Of a DNA stretch of 7,760 nucleotides, positions 1 to 6,362 are shown one piece after another (the first letter of the stretch is position 1; every line of letters begins with the position of its first letter). The notes under the pieces were generated by a model. It searched no databases, was not told where the DNA came from, and saw nothing but the letters and a program-made list of their open reading frames with translations. The position numbers were made by a program, and so were the translations under genes. Source of the DNA: Anaerolineae bacterium (lineage in GTDB: Bacteria > Chloroflexota > Anaerolineae > UBA1429); NCBI GenBank assembly GCA_016928125.1, contig JAFGLK010000104.1:1-7760 (forward strand), read 5' to 3'.

Positions 1-1057
1 CCGCCGATTCCTGGATCGATCTGGGCAGCGGATCGACGATCTTGGGCACCCACAGATCCAGGGTGCGCTTCATCAGGCGGCGGAGCCAACGCGCGCCAAT
101 TCCCTTGGTCAGCGGATAGACGGGCACCAGGCGGCCCGTGTGAAGCAGGTCGCGCTGCAGCGGCTCCCACTCGGGCGACGCAAAGAGCAGGCGACCGAGG
201 TACTGCTCGATCTTGCCGCTAAAGACCACCTCGCTGCCGACCCGAAAGCGACGGGCCAGGTAGGGCTGGCCAAACCAGGTGCCCTCAATCGCGCCCGTGC
301 CATCGCTCAAAGTCACCCGCACGATGGCCTTGCCACTGCGCGTGCGCTGCGTCTTGACTGCACGCACCACGCCCACGACGGTGACCTCTTCGCCCAGCTC
401 TAGCCGATTGATGGTCTTGAGATGACCGAAATCGTCATAGCGCCGAGGGAGATGATAGAGCATATCGCGGATGGTGTGGATGCCCAGGCGGGCCAGCCGT
501 CGCTGATTGACGGTGCTGACGCCCTTGAGAGTGGTCACGGAATCGCTCAGAGAGGGTGCCCTCTCTGAGGGGGCCGCCGCGCGCTCCTCGGCTACGTTGC
601 CATCGGGGTCAGAGGGCGGGGGCGTCTCGAGCGCGTCCTCGCCGGCCTGGCCGCTGTCCCCCTCGGGAGGTACGGCCTGAGGCGTGGCCGAGGCGTGGAA
701 GGGCTCGCTCTGCTCGGGCGTGGGGGCGTCGGCCGACATCTCTTCGTCGCTCTGTAGCGGCGCGGGTGGGGCAGGCGCCGGCTTGTGGCGAAGGGATTGG
801 CTGCCTTCGCCCTCGCCGATCAGCTCCAGCACATGCCCGATGGCTCGGGAGCGGTCGCCAAAGGACATGCTCTCATAGCTCTCGAGCGTCTCCAAAACAT
901 CATCGACCGATGTCGGTTGAACGGTCACCTCTGTGCGCGCCTCTCTGGCCCAGTAGGCGAGAAAGCGGCCCAGACCCCCGATCACGACCCGATTGCGAAA
1001 GGACTGCTCTCGTTCCAGCAACAGAATACGGCGCAACTTGTCGTATGAAGATGACAT
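1..1057 (-). CDS. recG: ATP-dependent DNA helicase RecG, N-terminal part (gene continues past the left edge)
   Basis: RecG remodels stalled replication forks and Holliday junctions in the cytoplasm. Only the first 352 codons are visible, so the helicase motor with its Walker and DEAD/DExH motifs lies outside the window. Residues 1-86 form a helical N-terminal extension (with NRVVIGGLGRFL near 22-33). Residues about 87-168 are a low-complexity linker rich in Pro, Ala, Glu and Ser. Residues 174-208 are a helix-hairpin-helix-like stretch (TLKGVSTVNQRRLARLGI, then YHLPRRYDD), the usual start of shorter RecG proteins. Residues about 223-300 are the OB-fold wedge domain, followed by VPVYPLTKGI at 311-320. 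E. coli RecG is about 690 residues; the extra 170 or so N-terminal residues resemble RecG of Chloroflexota as I know it. The ATG at 1057 has GAGG only three bases upstream. An in-frame ATG at 1066 is possible but has no visible ribosome binding site. Last visible gene of the Asp23-DAK2-DegV-RecG cluster. Confidence 0.93.
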   Translation of the reverse strand, partial: MSSSYDKLRRILLLEREQSFRNRVVIGGLGRFLAYWAREARTEVTVQPTSVDDVLETLESYESMSFGDRSRAIGHVLELIGEGEGSQSLRHKPAPAPPAPLQSDEEMSADAPTPEQSEPFHASATPQAVPPEGDSGQAGEDALETPPPSDPDGNVAEERAAAPSERAPSLSDSVTTLKGVSTVNQRRLARLGIHTIRDMLYHLPRRYDDFGHLKTINRLELGEEVTVVGVVRAVKTQRTRSGKAIVRVTLSDGTGAIEGTWFGQPYLARRFRVGSEVVFSGKIEQYLGRLLFASPEWEPLQRDLLHTGRLVPVYPLTKGIGARWLRRLMKRTLDLWVPKIVDPLPRSIQESA

Positions 1058-1123
1058 AATCCTCATTCTGGTGAAATGGGTTGGTTCGAACAGGAGGGGC
1101 CTCTGAAGAGCCGCGGGCTCAGG

Positions 1124-1966
1124 TCATGGGCTGGCCTCAAACACGACCACGCCGATGGCGTCCGCGCCGATGCGAGACGCAAGCACAGGCCCATAGATGT
1201 GCTCCTCAAATGCCAGATCCGGAAGGGCCTCGCTGAGCTGCGCTTTGAGCGGATCGATTTCCTCGCGCAGGCCGGCATGGATCACGGTCACATGCCTGAG
1301 CCCCTCGAACTCGGTCACGAACTCCACCAGGCGCTCGACGGGCGTCCCCCGCCGGCGCGAGCGGAGCAGAGGGACGATCTCGCCCTCCTCGATCAGCAAG
1401 AGCGGCGTGAAGGTGGCGGTGCCGCCCCACTCTTCCATATCCACCGAGGCATTGGGGCGCACAACCTTTCGGGGCGCGTCCACGTAGAAAGCGAGATACA
1501 CATAGGGGATGAGCCCATTGACCCAGCGCGCGATGTCTTCGCCGGGCATCCCTGCGGCTGCGGCCTTGGCTGCCTCGACCACCAGGAGGCCCAGCGCCCG
1601 GGACATGAACTGGCCATTGAGTGCATGAATACGGCAACGCCCGGTAAAGCTTCGCCGGAGCTCGTTGGCGATGCGCACCAAGGGTGCCAGCTGAGGCGAA
1701 GGATGGATGGAAACGATCTCTTCTGTCTCGCGGGCCAGCCTCTCGTAGACTCGCGTCAAATCTCCGGCCGTGGGCGGCAGAGCCGACAACGAGGATCTTC
1801 CTCTGGCCCTTTTGCCGTAGAACGATGCATTGCGGAGCCCCGGCCCATCGGGCACAATCTCCTCGCCGGTCCGAATCCGCCACGGGACGACGGTGATACC
1901 GAGTTCTTCAGCGACCCCAGGATCGAGCTCTGCCGCTGAATCGGTAACAACCCTGGCATTCGCCAT
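1124..1966 (-). CDS. DegV-family protein, divergent FakB-like
   Basis: 280 residues, the normal DegV length. DegV proteins bind a fatty acid between two domains; as FakB they present it to FakA for phosphorylation. The N-terminus (RVVTDSAAELDPGVAEELGITVVP, seen as residues 5-28) and the tail YGPVLASRIGADAIGVVVFE (258-277) place it in the family. The ligand-contacting motifs are poorly kept. The usual TSxPS reads SALPP at 61-65, the SSxLSGT loop reads as HPSPQLAP at 88-95, the hinge DTLxYLxKGGRI reads DAPRKVVRPNA at 163-173, and the final HxGPGxxG reads RIGADAIG at 265-272. The start at 1966 is chosen because AGGAG (plus-strand 1973-1977) sits six bases upstream and because family proteins begin at this point; an in-frame ATG at 2032 would add 22 residues without similarity. 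It follows the DAK2 kinase gene by 90 bases and precedes recG by 66. Family call is firm; a role as fatty acid carrier is uncertain. Confidence 0.85.
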   Translation of the reverse strand: MANARVVTDSAAELDPGVAEELGITVVPWRIRTGEEIVPDGPGLRNASFYGKRARGRSSLSALPPTAGDLTRVYERLARETEEIVSIHPSPQLAPLVRIANELRRSFTGRCRIHALNGQFMSRALGLLVVEAAKAAAAGMPGEDIARWVNGLIPYVYLAFYVDAPRKVVRPNASVDMEEWGGTATFTPLLLIEEGEIVPLLRSRRRGTPVERLVEFVTEFEGLRHVTVIHAGLREEIDPLKAQLSEALPDLAFEEHIYGPVLASRIGADAIGVVVFEASP

Positions 1967-2056
1967 GTTCCACTCCTGTCCGGCCCAGGACGTCGCTGCA
2001 CCCAAGCCGCGGATACAGCCCGTCTCGCGCAACTCTCAGACACCCGCCGCTCCCGC

Positions 2057-3775
2057 TTACTCGGCCGAGATGATAAAGTAGTAATGCGGCTGACCGCCGT
2101 CCAGGACCTCGATCTCCAGATCGGGATAGTCTGCACTGACCGAGTCTGCCAGAGCCTGGGCTTCCTGCTCCGATACATCCTCGCCACGGAAGATCGTCAC
2201 GATCTCGAACTGGTCTGCCGCGATGTGCTCCAGCAGGCCCATGGCCAAGCTCGTGAGATCATCGGCCACCATCACCAAATTGTCGTTGACCAAGCCGATG
2301 AACTGCCCCTCCAGGATCGAGAGGCCGTTGATCTGCGTGGTGCGCACAGCGCGGGTGATCTCGATCGTCTCGACGTTGGCGCTCGCCTCTGCCATGAGCC
2401 TGACGTTATCGTCCAGATCGGCCTGGCCACTGAACGCCAGGAGCGCCGAGACGCCCTGTGGCACCGTCTTGGTGGGTACCACAGCCACCTGCTTGGCCGA
2501 GAGCTCCCTGGCCTGATTGGCGGCCAGGATGATGTTGCCGTTGTTGGGCAGGAGGATCACCTTGCCTGCGGCGACACGGTCTACGGCCGTCAGGAGGTCC
2601 AGGGTGCTCGGGTTCATCGTCTGGCCGCCGGGCACAACCGCATCCACCCCCAGGCTCTCAAAGACGCGCACAAGGCCGTCTCCTGAGGCCACGGCGATCA
2701 CTGCGATCTCGCCTCCCGCCCCGACCTGCGTCGAGGGCGGCGCGCTGCTCTGGAGCCCGGCAACCGTGGCCTTGGAGGCCGCAGCCGCCCTGAACTGCTC
2801 GTACTGCAACTGCATGTTCTCGATGATCACCTCATCGAGCTGGCCACACCCCAGGCCATACTCCAGAATATCGCCCGGATGGTCCGAGTGCACGTGCACC
2901 TTGACGATCCGATCGTCTCCCACCACCAGGACCGAGTCGCCCATCTCGGCGATGCGCGTGCGAATTACGACCACATCCAGGTCTGTCCCCTTGATGATGA
3001 ACTGGGTGTCATATCCATACTCGCCCTCAGCGGCGTGGGCATGCACGACCCCGGTCAACGGCGTGCTGCTCGCGGCTACGGACTCGCCGCGCAGATACTT
3101 GAGCATGCCTTCCAGAATGAGCACCAGCCCCTGGCCGCCGGCATCCACGACGCCTGCCTCGGCGAGGACCGAGAGCAGCTGTGGCGTGCGCGCCAGCGAC
3201 GAACGCGCCTCGGAGACGGTGTGATCGAGCACCTCCAATAGGTTGCCGCCCATGGCGACGGCGTCGCAGGCGGCATCGGCCGCCTCTCGAACCACCGTCA
3301 GGATGGTGCCCTCGACGGGCTTCATCACGCCCTTGTAGGCTGTGACCACGCCCTCCTTGAGCGCTTGGGCCAGATCGCTGGCTGAGACACGGGCCTTTTC
3401 ATCCAGACTGCGCGCCAGCCCTCTCAGGATCTGGGACAGGATCACGCCAGAGTTGCCACGCGCGCCCATCAAGGCCCCCTGGGCAACCCAATGTGTCAAC
3501 TCGCCAGCCGAGGCATGATCGTGGCTGCCCACCTCAGCCAGGCCGGCGCGCATGGTGAGCGACATATTCGTTCCGGTATCGCCATCGGGCACGGGAAAAA
3601 CGTTCAGGGCGTTCACCGCCTCGAGGTGGGCATCCAGCCAGGCGCTCGCAGCCTGCAATGCACCCAGCAGCTCGGCGCTATCCAACTCGCTCGCGGCGCC
3701 CGGAGGCGGCCGAGTGCCCCTCATCGGGCACCCATCCAGCTTGGAACCGTCGGCCACAGCCGCTCCTGTGCTCAC
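2057..3775 (-). CDS. fakA: DAK2-domain fatty acid kinase, FakA/YloV type
   Basis: 572 residues, close to FakA (about 550). FakA transfers phosphate from ATP to a fatty acid held by a DegV (FakB) partner, feeding acyl phosphate to phospholipid synthesis. The N-terminal DhaL/DAK2 nucleotide-binding domain carries NVFPVPDGDTGTNM (58-71, acidic Mg-binding residues D64 and D66), GARGNSG (104-110), MKPVEGTILTVVREA (151-165) and DAGGQG (211-216). The middle domain has YGYDTQFIIKG (253-263) and KVHVHSDHPG (292-301). The C-terminal domain (about 355-572) has LPNNGNIILAANQA (409-422), typical of this family. The GTG start at 3775 is favoured because GGAGGG (plus-strand 3784-3789) lies eight bases upstream; an ATG at codon 18 is weaker. 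Asp23 lies 36 bases upstream and DegV 90 bases downstream, as expected for a YloU-YloV-like pair with a FakB candidate. The middle-domain position usually held by Cys in YloV-like proteins is Asp256 here. The assignment to FakA rather than another DAK2 kinase is by architecture. Confidence 0.9.
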   Translation of the reverse strand: MSTGAAVADGSKLDGCPMRGTRPPPGAASELDSAELLGALQAASAWLDAHLEAVNALNVFPVPDGDTGTNMSLTMRAGLAEVGSHDHASAGELTHWVAQGALMGARGNSGVILSQILRGLARSLDEKARVSASDLAQALKEGVVTAYKGVMKPVEGTILTVVREAADAACDAVAMGGNLLEVLDHTVSEARSSLARTPQLLSVLAEAGVVDAGGQGLVLILEGMLKYLRGESVAASSTPLTGVVHAHAAEGEYGYDTQFIIKGTDLDVVVIRTRIAEMGDSVLVVGDDRIVKVHVHSDHPGDILEYGLGCGQLDEVIIENMQLQYEQFRAAAASKATVAGLQSSAPPSTQVGAGGEIAVIAVASGDGLVRVFESLGVDAVVPGGQTMNPSTLDLLTAVDRVAAGKVILLPNNGNIILAANQARELSAKQVAVVPTKTVPQGVSALLAFSGQADLDDNVRLMAEASANVETIEITRAVRTTQINGLSILEGQFIGLVNDNLVMVADDLTSLAMGLLEHIAADQFEIVTIFRGEDVSEQEAQALADSVSADYPDLEIEVLDGGQPHYYFIISAE

Positions 3776-3811
3776 AACGATGGCCCTCCACCCGCTTGTC
3801 TCATGCCCTTG

Positions 3812-4168
3812 CTAGCCATTTTCGCTGATGCGCAGGCCCTGGACATGCACATTCACCTTGGCCACCGGCATGCCGAGAGCATGCTCGAGGGCAAACTTGA
3901 CGCTTTCCATCACGTTCTGTGCCACCTCCGAGATGCGCGTCCCGTACTCGATCACGACATAGAGATCGACCACGATCTGCTCATCGACGATCTGCACGTC
4001 CACGCCGCGGTGATAGTGATGTACCTGCAGCACTTCTGCAATGCCATCGCGGAGCGTGGCTGCAGACATGCCTACCACCCCATAACAGCGCAGCACAGCC
4101 TCGCTGGCGATGCTGGCAATAGCCCTGGGAGCCACCTTGACCTTGCCCAGTGTGGACTCTGCGCTCAT
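3812..4168 (-). CDS. Asp23/Gls24 family protein, YloU type
   Basis: 118 residues, the usual length of a single-domain Asp23 protein. It is soluble with no signal peptide or membrane segment. Family pattern is clear: GKVKVAPRAIASIASEAVL (8-26), CYGVVGMS (28-35), then VDVQIVDEQIVVDLYVVIEYG (about 56-76), ISEVAQNVMESVKFALE and a closing MPVAKVNVHVQGLRI. Members are known as alkaline-shock or envelope-stress proteins in Gram-positive bacteria, but the biochemical role of the YloU branch, regularly encoded beside the DAK2 kinase YloV, is not established. The start is supported by AGGAG (plus-strand 4175-4179) six bases upstream of the ATG. It is the first gene of the cluster leading to recG and is divergent from rpmB, from which it is separated by 160 bases containing the promoter region. 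A link to fatty acid kinase function is inference from gene order only. Confidence 0.9.
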   Translation of the reverse strand: MSAESTLGKVKVAPRAIASIASEAVLRCYGVVGMSAATLRDGIAEVLQVHHYHRGVDVQIVDEQIVVDLYVVIEYGTRISEVAQNVMESVKFALEHALGMPVAKVNVHVQGLRISENG

Positions 4169-4191
4169 GCGTCTCTCCTCACCGCTCCTTT

Positions 4192-4220
4192 TTGGCGATA
4201 TATCCTGTTCATGGTATCAT
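4192..4220 (+). promoter_or_regulatory. Candidate sigma-70 type promoter for rpmB
   Basis: A -35 box TTGGCG (4192-4197, four of six consensus bases) and a -10 box TATCAT (4215-4220, five of six) are separated by exactly 17 bases and point toward rpmB. A transcript would start near 4227 and leave a leader of about 100 bases before the rpmB ATG. On the opposite strand the overlapping bases 4216-4221 read TATGAT, a possible -10 for the asp23 cluster, but no matching -35 box is seen at a suitable distance. This is a pattern match only. Confidence 0.45.
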
Positions 4221-4244
4221 ATCTCGCGCATCAAAGGCAAATCC

Positions 4245-4272
4245 CGTGGCCACCGGCTATCGGTGGGTCACG
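4245..4272 (+). other. Hairpin in the leader of rpmB
   Basis: CCACCG (4250-4255) pairs with CGGTGG (4261-4266) across the five-base loop GCTAT. Below a small 1x2 internal loop, CGTG (4245-4248) pairs with CACG (4269-4272). That gives ten base pairs in all, within the putative untranslated leader and about 56 bases before the rpmB start codon. It is not followed by a T run, so it does not look like an intrinsic terminator. It could be a leader control element or a chance structure. Confidence 0.4.
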
Positions 4273-4328
4273 ACATGTGTAAACTCACCCAAAATCGCAC
4301 TCTGACTGAGGGAAAGGGGACCTGATAC

Positions 4329-4514
4329 ATGGCTGTATGTGAGATCTGTGGCAAGGGGCGCCAGTTTGGTCACAATGTGAGCCATTCGAAGCGGCGCACC
4401 AATCGAAGCTGGCGTCCGAACATCCAGAAGGTGACGACGCTGATCGATGGCGAGACGCGCCAAATCCGGGTGTGCACCCGGTGCCTGCGCACGCTGAGCA
4501 AGCAATCCAAATAA
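4329..4514 (+). CDS. rpmB: 50S ribosomal protein L28, zinc-binding (C+) form
   Basis: 61 residues, normal for bacterial L28, a structural protein of the large ribosomal subunit. The N-terminus [22 protein letters not shown] (4-25) is the L28 signature, and the basic body [10 protein letters not shown] (26-35) is typical. Two Cys pairs, C4-x2-C7 and C49-x2-C52, form the expected four-ligand zinc site of the C+ variant. AAAGGGGA (4313-4320) lies eight bases before the ATG and fixes the start. It is the only plus-strand gene: divergent from the Asp23 cluster and convergent with rpe, whose stop codon lies only 35 bases past the rpmB stop. Thus no room for a large terminator exists and none with a T run is seen. 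Its isolated orientation matches rpmB in Bacillus subtilis as I recall it. Confidence 0.97.
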   Translation: MAVCEICGKGRQFGHNVSHSKRRTNRSWRPNIQKVTTLIDGETRQIRVCTRCLRTLSKQSK

Positions 4515-4549
4515 CGCCAGCCTCTCAGCAAGTCCCACAGGCCAGTCCA

Positions 4550-5242
4550 TCATCCTCGGGCTGGCTTGATGCTTTCTAAGAGCCCTTTGTAGTGCGCGAC
4601 GGCCCGCCGGGGCCCTCGGGGATCAGCATAGATCGCGGAGCCCATGACCAGGATGTCCGCGCCTGCCTGAACTGCTGCCGTAAGGGTCCCCTCGTGGATG
4701 CCCCCGTCCACTTCAATCTGCGCCGGCGAGCCTCGCTCGTTCAGCCACCGCCGCAGGCGACGCACCTTTTCCAGGGCTGAGGGGATCAGTACCTGACCGC
4801 CGAACCCCGGGTTCACCGTCATCACGAGTACCGCCATCACTTGGTCGAGCACTTCCTCGAGCATCGCAAGGGGAGTGGCCGGGTTGAGGGTGACGGCAGG
4901 TTCAGCGCCTCCCGCGAGGATCTGGTCCAAAGTATGCTGCAGATGAGGACAGGTCTCCACATGCACGGTGATGAGATTCGCCCCCGCGGCGCAAAAGCTG
5001 TCGATCATGCGCTCGGGCTCCTCGACCATCAAATGCACGTGCAACGGCAGGTCCGTGATGGGGCGCAGCGCCTGCACCACCAGTGGCCCCACGGTCAGAT
5101 TGGGCACGAAATGCCCATCCATCACATCCACATGGATGATGTCAGCGCCACCCGCCTCGGCCTCGCGGACTTCTTCGCCCAGGCGCGCAAAATCGGCTGA
5201 CAGGATGGAGGGCGCAATCAGCACCTCGCGCGATTCGGACAC
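4550..5242 (-). CDS. rpe: Ribulose-phosphate 3-epimerase
   Basis: 230 residues, normal length for this TIM-barrel enzyme, which interconverts ribulose 5-phosphate and xylulose 5-phosphate in the pentose phosphate pathway. The metal site is complete: H37 and D39 in IIHVDVMDGHFVPN (35-48), H70 in HVHLM (68-72), and D179 in EVDGGI (177-182). D39 and D179 are the two catalytic acid/base residues. The phosphate-binding segments NPGFGGQ (144-150) and VMGSAIY (199-205) are present, as is S12 of APSILSADF (10-18). A GTG start at 5242 is chosen because AGGAG (plus-strand 5250-5254) sits seven bases upstream and the following residues match the family N-terminus. A longer reading to 5401 would run into rlmN and adds unrelated residues. 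It lies ten bases after the rlmN stop, so the two are very likely cotranscribed and translationally coupled. Confidence 0.97.
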   Translation of the reverse strand: MSESREVLIAPSILSADFARLGEEVREAEAGGADIIHVDVMDGHFVPNLTVGPLVVQALRPITDLPLHVHLMVEEPERMIDSFCAAGANLITVHVETCPHLQHTLDQILAGGAEPAVTLNPATPLAMLEEVLDQVMAVLVMTVNPGFGGQVLIPSALEKVRRLRRWLNERGSPAQIEVDGGIHEGTLTAAVQAGADILVMGSAIYADPRGPRRAVAHYKGLLESIKPARG

Positions 5243-5249
5243 TCGCAGA

Positions 5250-5254
5250 CTCCT
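5250..5254 (-). promoter_or_regulatory. Ribosome binding site of rpe, overlapping the rlmN stop codon
   Basis: On the minus strand the sequence TAGGAG joins the rlmN TAG stop (plus-strand 5253-5255) with a full AGGAG Shine-Dalgarno motif. Seven bases separate it from the GTG start of rpe. This decides the rpe start and suggests that ribosomes ending rlmN can start rpe directly. Confidence 0.8.
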
Positions 5255-6308
5255 AACGCTCGGATTGTAGCCGGCGCCCGCGCAACTGGCCGCAGCCCGC
5301 CTGGATATCTTGGCCGCGCCGCAGCCGAACCGTGGTGCGAATACGCTGCTGGACCAGAATCTCCTGGAAGCGGAGGGCCGTCGCACGAGGTGCGGGCTCA
5401 AAATCGCAGCCCGGTGTGGGATTGAGCGGGATCAGATCGACGTGACATAACAGCCCCTGCAGGAGCTTGGCCGTCTGGCGCGCGTGCTCTTCCGAATCAT
5501 TCAGCCCCTTGGCCAGAGCGTACTCAAATGTAACTCGCCGGCCGGTGCGCTCGACGTAAAAGCGCGCAGCGGGCAGCAGGCGCGACAGGGGGTAGCGCCG
5601 GTTAATGGGCACAATCCGGTCTCGCAGCCCATCGGTGGGCGCATGCAAGGAGATCGACAGTCCGACCTCAAGCGACTCGCGGGCCATGCGTTCGATGCCT
5701 GGCACAATGCCCGCCGTCGAGATGGTGAAGCGGCGCGCCCCCAAGGCCAGCCCCTCGCGATCGTTGAGGTTCAGAATCGCGCGCCAGACCGCGTCGAAAT
5801 TGAGCATCGGCTCGCCCATGCCCATCATGACCACGTTGGTCACATGGGCATTCTCCTGTTGCAGCTGCTGGGCAAAGTGCAACACCTGCGAGGTGATCTC
5901 GCCGGTGGTCAGGTCGCGCACAAAGCCCGCTTGACCGGTCGCGCAGAAGGTACAGCCGACCGGGCAACCAATCTGGCACGAGACGCAGACCGTATTGCGG
6001 TTGGCATAGCGCATGAGCACGGTCTCGAAGAACTGACCGTCGCTGGTCTCAAAGAGGACCTTCTCGGTCAACTCTTGCGCATCGACCTGCCGGTCGACTG
6101 GGATCAGCCGTCCGATGTAGGTCTCCTGCTGCAGACGCTGGCGCATTTCCTTGGGTAGATTGACCATCTCCGCTGGATCGTCGGTCAAGGTATGATAGAT
6201 CCAGCGCCAGATCTGCGTCGCTCGAAAGCGAGGCTGTCCCCAGTCGACGACCAGTTGCACCAACTCGGGGAACGAGAGGTCGAGTAGGTTTGTGCTCGCT
6301 TGCGCCAT
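5253..6308 (-). CDS. rlmN: Dual-specificity 23S rRNA/tRNA methyltransferase RlmN (radical SAM)
   Basis: 351 residues from the chosen start. RlmN places a methyl group on C2 of A2503 in 23S rRNA and of A37 in some tRNAs, by radical SAM chemistry. The 4Fe-4S ligands are C115, C119 and C122 in CPVGCTFC, a CxxxCxxC motif. The two mechanistic cysteines are C108 (in NTVCVSC, matching C118 of E. coli) and C339 in AGCGQL (matching C355). GMGEP follows in the SAM-binding region, and the N-terminal helical domain begins with NLLDLSFPELVQLV (7-20). The ATG at 6308 is preferred: the family begins at about this point and GGGG lies four bases upstream. An ATG at 6359 in the same frame would add 17 residues without similarity (MRHDPCAGCGAGQDWGD), encoded by a perfect hairpin. 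It follows the metallopeptidase by 54 bases and precedes rpe by 10. Confidence 0.96.
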   Translation of the reverse strand: MAQASTNLLDLSFPELVQLVVDWGQPRFRATQIWRWIYHTLTDDPAEMVNLPKEMRQRLQQETYIGRLIPVDRQVDAQELTEKVLFETSDGQFFETVLMRYANRNTVCVSCQIGCPVGCTFCATGQAGFVRDLTTGEITSQVLHFAQQLQQENAHVTNVVMMGMGEPMLNFDAVWRAILNLNDREGLALGARRFTISTAGIVPGIERMARESLEVGLSISLHAPTDGLRDRIVPINRRYPLSRLLPAARFYVERTGRRVTFEYALAKGLNDSEEHARQTAKLLQGLLCHVDLIPLNPTPGCDFEPAPRATALRFQEILVQQRIRTTVRLRRGQDIQAGCGQLRGRRLQSER

Positions 6309-6323
6309 ATCGCCCCAATCTTG

Positions 6324-6347
6324 CCCTGCGCCGCAACCGGCGCAGGG
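6324..6347. other. Perfect 9-bp hairpin between the metallopeptidase gene and rlmN
   Basis: CCCTGCGCC (6324-6332) and GGCGCAGGG (6339-6347) are exact inverted repeats around a six-base loop. The structure is the same on both strands. On the minus strand it begins 16 bases after the metallopeptidase stop codon and ends 15 bases before the rlmN ATG at 6308. No T run follows on either strand (minus strand continues CAAGATTGG), so it is not a classic terminator. It may be a transcript-processing or stability element, or a weak attenuator setting rlmN-rpe levels relative to the peptidase. Confidence 0.6.
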
Positions 6348-6362
6348 ATCGTGCCGCATCGC

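Noticed and set aside
1108..1120. GAGCC/GGCTC hairpin just after the DegV stop as a terminator
   Set aside because: Only five pairs with a three-base loop and no T run; recG follows closely in the same direction, so an internal terminator is unlikely.
1076..1939. Plus-strand open frame of 287 codons opposite the DegV gene
   Set aside because: It is antisense to a clear DegV-family gene with its own ribosome binding site. Its translation shows no family features and is rich in His, Arg and Gly as expected from the reverse strand of GC-rich coding DNA.
3491..4282. Plus-strand open frame of 263 codons across the FakA start and the Asp23 gene
   Set aside because: It runs across two confident minus-strand genes and their gap, shows no family motif and has no supporting ribosome binding site.
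4516..4565. GCCAGCC (4516-4522) and GGCTGGC (4559-4565) as a shared terminator for convergent rpmB and rpe
   Set aside because: The loop would be 36 bases, the second arm lies inside rpe, and there is no T run on either side.
5243..5401. N-terminal extension of Rpe to an upstream ATG at 5401
   Set aside because: It would overlap the 3' end of rlmN by about 150 bases, adds residues without similarity, and ignores a near-ideal ribosome binding site for the GTG at 5242.
5484..6158. Plus-strand open frame of 224 codons opposite rlmN
   Set aside because: Antisense to RlmN, whose iron-sulfur and catalytic cysteines are all in place; no protein family recognised.
5253..6308. Extra cysteine C111 in RlmN (CVSC rather than CVSS) as an unusual feature
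   Set aside because: This position varies among RlmN proteins; the cluster-binding and mechanistic cysteines are all conserved.
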